Below are positions 56,370 through 64,000 of a stretch of 64,000 nt of DNA, one piece after another. The translations under genes were made by a program, and so were the position numbers. This DNA is from Sialis fuliginosa (Eukaryota; Arthropoda; Insecta; Megaloptera; Sialidae): assembly GCA_961205875.1 (NCBI GenBank), contig OY540814.1, positions 5,872,993-5,936,992 of the forward strand, given 5' to 3'. Numbering within the stretch: position 1 is the first letter of the stretch; each line of letters opens with the position of its first letter. Under the pieces are notes generated by a model, which was not told the DNA's origin, searched no databases, and was given only the letters and a program-made list of their open reading frames with translations.

Positions 56370-56665
56370 TTATACTTAAATAAAAAGTTTCCAGCATAGC
56401 AGCAGCTGCAGAAAATATATTGCCTTAATCTCTGAGAGAGCCAGGGAAAATGAGGAAAAATGTGTTTTCCGGCTGACCTGGAAAATTTCGCTCGAGGATT
56501 TCCAGCAAACGAAAGAAATTAAATTGCCTGTGAGGATAAGTTATGGCCGAAAATAAAGTAGATAGCCGGAATTTATTGCAGGCCGGGCTGTTTGAAATTG
56601 CTGAGAGAATGCTCACTAATTTCGTAAGATTAAAATGTTGAATTGCGTTTTTTCAACACAAAGTC
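56370..56665. promoter_or_regulatory. Even-composition island, candidate enhancer
   Basis: It includes the E-box cluster GCAGCAGCTGCAG (56399-56411), CTCTGAGAGAG (GAGA type), ATTTATTGCAGGCC (Caudal/Abd-B-like) and TTATGGCCGAAA (GGCC/GCCAT-like). Repeated CCAGC/GCTGG-type and GGAAA motifs occur. No recognised frame. Confidence 0.35.
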
Positions 56666-57320
56666 CGTTGTGCTTTGCAGGAATAATAATTAAAACGTAT
56701 ACAAATGTTCCTCTACTCCGTGCCGCTGTTTAAATGTACCGCATTTATTTACATTTTATTGTAATTTATGTCTGTTCTCCATATAAAAAATGTTATTCTT
56801 TTGAAAATATGTTTGGCTTGGTAGATAACATCTCGTATGTAAACAACAAAATATTACACGATTAAGTAAATTAAACCATAAAAAATTCAGAGCGTACCTT
56901 GAACCTTAATGTTTTTATCTCTACTAAATTAAAATATAAAATCATATAATCACACCAACATTCCGCATATGTATGTTTAACATACAAAAAAAGTACGTTA
57001 AAATAATAATGCTAAAATCTGGCTAACCAAGAAGTTACCCTTGCCAAAAATCAACCCTTTATATACCTAACCTTGTCAAACTTGAATTCACTATATAAAA
57101 AATATACGTAGAAATAATATCAATTAAATGAACAAAATGTACATCTATTGACTATAAACGTCGCATTAATAATGTCTACACGTCACCAGTACATCAATCA
57201 CAATAAAAACTTGTAACAAGTCAAACCAATTTCAACAAACAAAACATCAAGACTTGTCGTTGTAGCAATTAAAGCGGACATCAAGAAATTTCCCAAAAAA
57301 TATCATAATAAATTACATGG
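56666..57320. other. AT-rich spacer
   Basis: No gene or element. A patch at 57010-57070 (TTACCCTTGCCAAAAATCAA) is unremarkable. Confidence 0.4.
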
Positions 57321-57324
57321 GCTT

Positions 57325-57680
57325 GCATAAAATACAACAAGCTCGTACAAAACACGGTCAGAGAAAAAAAATGAGCGAACACGCGATAAGAGAGAGGAGT
57401 ACAAAAACAAGGAGCAGGCTGAAAGTGATAAATTGCCAGTTTGCGAAAAAAGAATAATTGATATGGAAGAGTCGTTCGTGGCAGACACGAGATTAATTAT
57501 GCGCCGGCCATTTTGTAAACACTGTCAGAGGGCCATTTTGTTTATAGTGACGTGTTGAGATATAACCATAGTACCCGACGATTGTTGAATAATTTCGGTC
57601 ATTTATTCTAAATCACCACGAGCGCAAATTAATCTAGAACTCTTGGATCGAATTTCTGCTTGTTCTTCACTGATAATTAA
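57325..57680. promoter_or_regulatory. Island with paired GGCCATTTTG sites and GAGAG, Polycomb-response-like
   Basis: GGCCATTTTG occurs twice in direct orientation, at about 57507 and 57531, each holding a Pho/YY1 GCCAT core. AAGAGAGAGGAG lies at about 57389. GATTAATTATGCG holds a TAATTA homeodomain site and GTGACGTGTTG follows. No recognised frame. Pho plus GAGA is the known logic of insect Polycomb response elements; this assignment is inference. Confidence 0.4.
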
Positions 57681-58745
57681 AGTGATGGATATTCAAATCG
57701 AAAATTAAAAAAAATACTTTCAATTTTTCTCACCCACATCGACCTACGTAATGTCATGCATTATAGAATATGACACCGCGGTCTAAATACACTTTCATCA
57801 AAAATCAATAAGTATGACACACCAAGCCTATCCAGTATAAAAACTAATTTAACTCTACTCCAAATTAAAATTTATAATCACAAAGAGTATACAAAAATAA
57901 TTTTCCTTTAAAAGCAAGCCAGATTAATAAAAAATAAGTACCCCATTTTTATTCTAATGTCTGTAGGAAGAAGGAAAAAGTAAGTGACTGCATATTAATA
58001 TTAAATGAGGTATGAGATCTGTTTTATACTTTTTAATTCTCAAAGGTTGCAAGTTTTACCTTTTATATGTAAATGAGTAATTTATTATTTACAACTCAAG
58101 ACCGGTCGCGAATACAAAAAAAAATTTACATTAACACCAAAAATAGAAGACGTCAACCTTCACTTATTAAAGCATTAAATAAATGAGATGTTTAAAAGTA
58201 AAAACACTAGCTTAAAAAAAAGATTTTGAGGAAATATTTTAAAAAAGGTTATATATAATTGCACTAAAAATTTGTTACTATACACTTTGTACACTCGAAT
58301 ATAAATTTGATGTCACAATTGTCAACAATCACGTATATAATTATTCAGAATAAAGTTTATGCTCTAATAATATACACGTTATGTCCTTGGTTAGGGCAAT
58401 CTATTGTGGCGAAGGGTGGTTTGTTAGCTATGGTTATGTTAAAATATAGAAAATATATAAAATATACAAAAATATGTTATATATCATCACATTAAAAATA
58501 CCAAAACATCAATGGTATCATTCAGTGCAAAGTATTAATTTTTAATGCAAAGAATTAAATCTAGTGCAAAGTATTAAAATTTATGTTTGAGTGTACAAAA
58601 TGCATGCTATCAACTTTTTAAAAATATATGAAATTAGAAAAATGGCATATAAATAACTAAAATATTAAATAATATGTATATAATAGTGTGAGTGTTTTCT
58701 TATAATGTCAATAGAAGTATTAATTTATTTTTGTTCCGATTTCAG
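57681..58745. other. AT-rich spacer leading into the candidate exon
   Basis: No gene was recognised. Three diverged copies of GTGCAAAGTATTAA occur at about 58526-58580. The last 25 bp form a T-rich tract (TTATTTTTGTTCCGATTTCAG, shown here in two parts: TTATTTTTGTT, CCGATTTCAG) serving as the acceptor of the next feature. Confidence 0.35.
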
Positions 58746-58925
58746 ACAGTATAAACAATGGTAGCCGTCTCGACCCATCGCCTGGCCGTTGGCGGAGGGT
58801 GAGGAATAGAGGTGGCTGCTGCACGGAGCCCAGCAAGAAGAGAAATGAGTTCAGACGATGAGATCTGGGGTGCCGATGTTATCACAATGTTGTATATATT
58901 CTCTGGATAATTCTAGAATATTTAG
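58746..58925 (+). other. Candidate exon (acceptor to donor), function unknown
   Basis: A T-rich tract ending CCGATTTCAG precedes the segment, and ATTTAG|GTATGT closes it, giving a 180-bp exon of much more even composition than its surroundings. Three partial frames are open: one from 58748 reads SINNGSRLDPSPGRW and stops after about 36 codons; one starts at ATG 58758 in an excellent context (AAACAATGG), reads MVAVSTHRLAVGG and stops unless spliced at an internal AGG|GTGAGG donor (GT at 58799-58800); a third reads MSSDDEIWGADVITML downstream. None matches a family I know. It could be a start-codon exon, a terminal coding exon, a 5'-untranslated exon or part of a long non-coding RNA. Confidence 0.42.
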
Positions 58926-59640
58926 GTATGTATTTTTTGTAACTTGATTTATTTTTATGTCTCTATGAATATTAATAGACCAAAATGTAATATATCTTAT
59001 TTAATGATATGAGATCTAATTATGTTAACAAATAAACTCCTCTAAATATGACGAAACTTGATATAATTGTTTAAAAAATGAAGAGACTTTATTACACAAT
59101 CATATGACTCAAGAGAGAAATAAACCCTTTAAATGAAGAAATTATTATTTTGTAAATATCTTTTTAAAATAGTTTTTTTTGGTATTATACTTATTTTAAC
59201 ATTTGTTTTACATAAACGTTTTGACAAAATTGAAGAGGAACAAAATAAATTGACTTTTTTTTGTAAAAATATATTTTGAACATCTTTTAAGCCATCACAG
59301 TAGAATTAATATACTTTAATATGGTAATACAACTTGTTTTTATGATATAAAAATAGGGTTTTTATATTAATATTTTTAAATTCATTACTACATAACACCT
59401 ACACCATAATTTAATTTATATTTTCAAAAAGTCATACAAATTAAAAAAAAGTATGAATTGTATAATCATTGTATTATTTTCTCATAATATAACCCAAATT
59501 ATCTGTGTATACAAAAAACCATTAAAATTCAAAATTGCAATGTGAAATATTCCACTAAACCAACCTATATATTTTTATTGTGCTTACTAAATTATTTCGC
59601 ATGCATTCCTCACATAACCATGCATAGAACTCTATGAATA
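58926..59640. other. AT-rich, intron-like filler
   Basis: Nothing recognised. Confidence 0.4.
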
Positions 59641-59970
59641 TTCGCCAACATAGTAACCCTATCTTGAAAGAGAGAGAGAGAGAATAAAACGCGTTTTCTC
59701 CCTGTGGAGAAAGCAAGACAGAGGACACTTGAAGTACAGTGGCGGCCATGTTGGTAGTCCCCAGCGGAGGTAAAACTCGAACTGTGCTAGCAGCTCCCCT
59801 GGCGGTCGTTCGACGAACTAAGTGCCTCAAACCTACGTACGTTGTGGTCACTAGATGGATGGCGACCACACACACATCCACATCCACACACACTCGCAAT
59901 CACACACACACACACACATGCACAATGTTGTATGTGTATGCGTGGTTGTATGTATGTAGTTGTATTATAT
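59641..59970. promoter_or_regulatory. Island with GAGA run, GCCAT site, CTCF-like site and (CA)n
   Basis: A (GA)n run lies at 59668-59683, GTGGCGGCCATGTTGG at 59738-59753, CACTAGATGGATGGCGA (CTCF-like with a 3-bp insert) at 59849-59866, and a CACACA tract at 59866-59930. On the minus strand ACCAACATGGCCGCC gives a strong start context (ATG at 59749-59747) for a frame reading MAATVLQVSSVLLSPQ, which continues with less convincing sequence. A minus-strand promoter with first exon and a Polycomb-response-like module are both possible. Confidence 0.4.
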
Positions 59971-61300
59971 AGGGCTTCCAATTAAACGTTCTTTTTTTAA
60001 ATATTGTTTATTTTTTATAAATTTTTAATTTATAATATTTGTTTAAAAGAGGTATTACCATTGTTATTTATTCAGAAGTTAGTATGGTTAAAAAAGACAT
60101 TTTGATTTTTGTTTATTAATTGGTTAATATTAATTGCGTACTTCTATAAGACCATGCACATCACTGCACTTCTAATTGTTTAAACAAAATAATGTATGAC
60201 AGCGATCATATACACATGACTTCTCTATTTGCATTGCGTATCGCTCTGTCTACAAACAATGCTTGTCGAATAAAATCAAACTTGTTTGCTTCTTGCTTTT
60301 TTGTTCGGGTATAGCAAAAATCAAGGTGAGCTGAACAGGTATCTATATGGCTCTATATCGATCAAACTGCAAGAAGCGAGATATGGAGCAAAGTATTGAC
60401 AAAAATTGGTCTTAATTATTTTGGCATATTGGTTTGTTAAAAATTAAAAATAAAGTATTAACAATACAAAAAGATCAAAAACAAAAAATTGAAAAATGTA
60501 CGGTGACGTTCGTGTATTTAAAATAGATTCTCAAAACAAAATATGGACATTAACATAGTACTCATTGATTATTTATAAAAACAAAATAATTCCATATAAA
60601 CAATATGACTAACCACATGTACAAAAGCATTTCAATGCAACCCTCAACAAACAATCAAAAAGGGCATTATCAAAAATTTTCTACTAATCCACATGTCATA
60701 TTATATATTCATAAATACTCCAATAAAATATGTACTCATTAAAATATGCTAGAAACATTTCCCGTTACGATTATTAAAAAATTATTAATTTACAAACATG
60801 TAAATAATTATGATGTCACAGAAATGATTTCTTTAAATCCATTAATGGCAAAATCGCTGCAAAATTAACCAAAATGATAATATAGTCTAATTAGTTATTA
60901 TTAGAGCATTTAAGCTAATATGAAATATATGATGTATTGATGTATGATTACCAATTAGTTGATGACAGTTGTTGCGGTTGCATCTATATACGATTGCCCA
61001 ATATATGTATATGTACAAATATCATTCATATGAAATTTAATTTTGGTGTCATGAAATCTTTCAAATGTAACTGTTCATTTTATTAATATGAAAGTATCAA
61101 TACGTAAAATGTTATTCTTATTATATAGTATTTTTATTAATTTTCTTGGATTGCAGTTTTTTTCAATTTTTTTATTATTGTCGGATAAAATAATTTTGGT
61201 AATAAATATTTTTTCAGAAAATCCTTACTATATTCTATATATGTATGTATTTTATCAGAACCGGTTTTTAAATATATTTTATAATCTTTTCTTTTGTCTT
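59971..61300. other. AT-rich filler
   Basis: No gene or element was recognised. A mixed stretch at 60215-60390 (CGTATCGCTCTGTCTACAAA) is unassigned. The 87-codon frame at 61088-61351 is hydrophobic and AT-driven and runs into a Helitron-like end. Confidence 0.35.
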
Positions 61301-61301
61301 A

Positions 61302-62014
61302 CTAGCTGTACCCGCGGTTTCGCTCGCGTGAATTACGAAATTATTGTTTAGGATTTTTGAAAAATTTTGAATTATTTTATATATCTATTCTACACAATTC
61401 TTTACTATATTATATTGTTTAATATTTAACGGTTTAGGCAGCATATTGCAAAAGAGCGCGTACGTTTACACAGCGCTGTTGTTCCGGTTTTACTGTAACC
61501 AATGTAGTTAAACCGTTTTAAGCGATGCTGTTTACACATATGGGAATAAGTAACGTCAGCTGGAATTATAATTCCGATTTGAAGTATGCTATAAGTTCGA
61601 TGGCGTACCAACAAGAAATCCCAAAAATACTTTGTCTCCTCTACGTTCCACGAATCACGCTTTCTTTTGTTTTCAATCTCTCCGTCTCAAGTGTTTTAAA
61701 CATGTTTTAACCGACATGCAATTTACACGCGTTTATTTACGGTATACCTGTAGATAAAGAGGAATAGCATAACTAAACCTGATGAGTTATGTCAAGTGTA
61801 AAGCCCCATCTACACGAACTTTTACACCCAGTTTTACTACATCGGTTACAGTAAAACCGGAATAACAACGCTGTGTAAACGTACTCAATGTTTATTCATT
61901 ATGTTACCTAACGTAATAAAATATACTAAAACTTGGACAAAGAACATATTTATGAATTAAAAAAAAACATGTAAATCAGATAAATGGTTCTCGAGACAGA
62001 CAGACAAACGTTGC
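61302..62014 (-). mobile_element. Helitron-like family H1, reverse copy carrying a nested element
   Basis: On the minus strand it ends CGAAACCGCGGGTACAGCTAG followed by T (61330-61302 region, given in parts: CGAAACCGCGGG, TACAGCTAG), the best-preserved 3' end of the family. GTTTAATATTTAACGGTTTA matches 33900-33925 and TTATGTTACCTAACGT matches 33989-34005. The 5' end near 62014 is worn and the CTGTCTG block is short. Confidence 0.7.
61456..61884. mobile_element. Inverted-repeat element nested in the Helitron-like copy
   Basis: GTACGTTTACACAGCGCTGT and the complement of ACAACGCTGTGTAAACGTAC form the ends; pairing runs on through CCGGTTTTACTGTAACC and CATGTAG-type sequence, about 60 bp or more. 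The uninterrupted H1 copy at 33331 lacks it at the corresponding place (between GGTTTAGGCAG and TTATGTTACC). No clear target duplication. Confidence 0.7.
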
Positions 62015-62460
62015 GTTTTATAATACACAAATATATAGATAAATATTCTTAACCATCGAGGTATAATGTGTACACCTCTAACAATAAATCAAGATATTAT
62101 ATCGGTTCAACTGGCTGTATATATTTCTATGAAATCCAAAAGTGAGTTATAAAAAAATAAAAATTACGTTTTTTTATACACTTTTTTTACTAAAAGTGTA
62201 AATAATTCTGAATCACCTGTATAAAATGCATGTGACCCAAACACATCCACACGGCTGCACTTGTCTATACATACACCATGAACCTCCACGTATGTGTACA
62301 TGTATATACACATACACAGTATATGTATACATGCATGTACATATACATATATATACGTATACTGGTACATTTTACGAACAGTTTTGCTGCTGGCGTGGTG
62401 AGGAAGGGTAAATGAAAAAAAAGATGGATGAGTGTGCAAGCACCATCATCATGGTGGTAG
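62015..62460. other. AT-rich sequence and (CA/TA)n microsatellite
   Basis: Alternating CATACACA/TATGTATACATG-type sequence at 62225-62370 opens small frames in several registers; none is a gene. Confidence 0.4.
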
Positions 62461-62715
62461 CGGGATTTTTGTTTGTAGATAATATGTACGTATATTTGTG
62501 TAATGATGGGTAATTTTGGCCGGGCCTGGAAACTGTTTTCCCTATGAGGGACCATGTATAGACATTACGCTCTAATGGCCGGGAAGGATGGGAATACCGC
62601 GGCGATGGTTTGTCCGCCCAAATGGAAGTTAATTCGGATAATTTAGTACGTTTTCTCGGTTTCCAGTCAAGAACAATCAATCATTTTGTAATGGATGCCT
62701 AATGAACGACGATCT
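62461..62715. promoter_or_regulatory. Even-composition island with Exd/Hox-like site
   Basis: GTAATTTTGGCCGGGCCTGG, TTTTCCCTATGAGGGA (palindromic), AATACCGCGGCGATGG and CAATCAATCATTTTGTAATG stand out. TGATTGATTG on the minus strand resembles an Extradenticle/Hox site. Minus frames of up to 102 codons cross it without recognised homology. A conserved enhancer is the preferred inference. Confidence 0.35.
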
Positions 62716-63061
62716 TTACAAATACACAATTTATTGCTTTATTTATTGTAAAAAAAAATCACCCAATATGATTATTCTTCTGTCAAATCATACTAAATTA
62801 TTTATATATAAATATAATTTTATCATATATTATAGTATAATAAATATTCATGTATTATTACTTAGATATACATATGTATAGACAAACTATAAACTAATTA
62901 CTAAATTATTCATAACGATTCAGATTTCAGCTTATAACTAAATAAGGAGGGTAATAATACAAATCAGTGACGTATGTATTGCTAATCATATATGACTTAA
63001 ATGAGCCCTAAACGATTGATTTTTCGATTTATCACTTAAGCATTAATAATATAAAAAATAA
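62716..63061. other. AT-rich spacer
   Basis: Nothing recognised. Confidence 0.4.
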
Positions 63062-63063
63062 TA

Positions 63064-63502
63064 AGATACTGGCATCAGTCTTGGATCATACCCCAGTGTT
63101 GGAATCTTGTTTAATTAAATGTAATAAATTAGATATATTTGTTGATATTTGAATACTGCCATTACTGAATCATAATCTATAGACACTTAACAGTAAAACA
63201 GATTAATTTGATGACAATCGGCCGATGGATGTCAAAATGTGGACATTTAAACTAATTATTAGTGCAATCTATTTATTAATTATCATATTATCAAAGCATC
63301 AGCTTTTCATTAATTCTGAGTACCCATTACTGGTTTTACTGTATCCATTATGAAGAAAAAACAAACAAAATAAAACGCTATAATTTAAAAAAAAAACTAA
63401 ATTTGCGGACTTTGGTAATGAAAATTACTAAAAAGAAGCCCATCAATCCCAAAAAGACAGTATACTTAGCTCTCAAAAGGATCAAGACTAGTGCCAGTAC
63501 CT
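63064..63502 (-). mobile_element. Tc1/mariner-type MITE, GGTACTGGCACCAGTCTTG family, copy 4
   Basis: Ends AGATACTGGCATCAGTCTTG and CAAGACTAGTGCCAGTACCT are within TA on both sides. The interior is reversed relative to the other three copies (CCCCAGTGTTGGAATCTTGT at the left; AAGCCCATCAATCCC at the right) and is shorter by about 60-120 bp. Confidence 0.85.
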
Positions 63503-63755
63503 TATAAGTTCTCTGAAATTCAAACCATTATATTAATAAATTATTATATTATAGGTAATAAATTATATTATATTATTAAATTAAATCAAACCATCTCTGA
63601 TATAATTCTAATTTCATTAGGACATCTTACACATTACTGAACACGTAAAAAAATATTTTCACAAATTTTTATTGTTTTTGTTTTTTATATTTACATTACA
63701 TTTGAATATATTTCATTTTTTAATGTCCGGTATTATAAAGGAGTTAGCAAATTTG

Positions 63756-64000
63756 CTACCCAGCAAGCACTCTCAAATGAGGTATCAATCTTATATGACA
63801 GTTCTCTTTGAGTTTTTAACAGATATTTGCAAGCGCAGTAAGTTGGTTTTTACCGTTTTTACTTAAGGTTAGTAAATACACTTTAGTTAATATACTTTAC
63901 ATATCTTTAATTTTACTTCCTATGCATGAAATTATCTGTCAAAAACTCTAATAAAACTCTCATATAAGTTTGATACCCCATTAGAAAGTGCTTACTAGCT
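63756..64000. mobile_element. Foldback element running off the right edge
   Basis: CAGCAAGCACTCTCAAATGA, GGTATCAATCTTATATGA and GAGTTTTTAACAGATA on the left pair with AATCTGTCAAAAACTCT-type, TCATATAAGTTTGATACC and GAAAGTGCTTACTAGCT-type sequence on the right (each with a few mismatches). The centre is near 63880. The right arm reaches the last base of the window, so the element is cut by the window edge. Confidence 0.65.

Noticed and set aside
62164-62680. Overlapping minus-strand frames of 91-102 codons
   Set aside because: They cross a (CA/TA)n microsatellite and have repetitive Y, T, H and I content; shadows of simple sequence.
1-64000. Bacterial features such as operons, CRISPR arrays, ribosome binding sites or terminators
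   Set aside because: The sequence is clearly eukaryotic: no coding density, many MITEs, microsatellites and an insect telomere unit.
1-64000. LTR retroelements, endogenous viruses or Polintons
   Set aside because: No paired long direct repeats with TG...CA ends and no gag, pol, envelope or capsid-like translation were seen.

Overview
The window is AT-rich, non-coding eukaryotic DNA, most likely from an arthropod and probably an insect. Three things point there: an interstitial (CCTAA)n run at about 21.41 kb, which is the TTAGG telomere repeat of most non-dipteran insects; a dense load of hAT, Tc1/mariner, PIF/Harbinger-like and pogo-like miniature transposons; and Helitron-like elements ending CAGCTAG|T with CTGTCTGTCTG blocks, a type common in insect genomes. 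No order can be fixed from the sequence. There is no long open reading frame, rRNA, tRNA, CRISPR array or recognisable intact gene.

From 0 to 24 kb the window is a mosaic of short elements in AT-rich filler. It holds two copies of a 0.53 kb element with AGGCATGATGCC ends, a 1.0 kb near-palindrome, a Helitron-like element carrying a hAT insertion, a hAT element carrying a Harbinger-like insertion, two large inverted-repeat units near 19 kb and two members of the TACTGCCCTGCTAA family. From 24 to 46 kb come further hAT elements, the 3' end of a mariner transposase gene with its terminal repeat (30.2-30.4 kb), a clean Helitron, a pogo-like MITE and three palindromic elements at 39-42 kb. At least eight hAT-type insertions in the window show both terminal repeats and an 8-bp target duplication, five or six of them perfect.

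From 46 to 64 kb there are fewer repeats and a series of short GC- and CpG-richer islands. One, at 53.84-54.25 kb, holds the best coding candidate: a 79-codon frame with a mitochondrial-presequence-like N-terminus, a strong CAAAATGG start context and a GTGAGT donor just downstream. A second, at 58.746-58.925 kb, looks like an exon bounded by a good acceptor and donor. The two could be exons of one plus-strand gene, but this is inference.

The other islands (about 3.5, 6.2, 12.0, 14.9, 18.2, 24.5, 25.2, 26.4, 30.0, 36.5, 46.85, 55.6, 56.5, 57.5, 59.8 and 62.6 kb) look like regulatory DNA or unrecognised exons. Several combine GCCAT (Pho/YY1-like), GAGAG and GTGT motifs, and three or four hold CTCF-like sites. 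No new enzymatic or defence system could be supported. The most unusual structures are the large near-perfect palindromes and nested insertions, a hammerhead-like fold inside one palindrome, and a roughly 110-nt hairpin at 50.24 kb.
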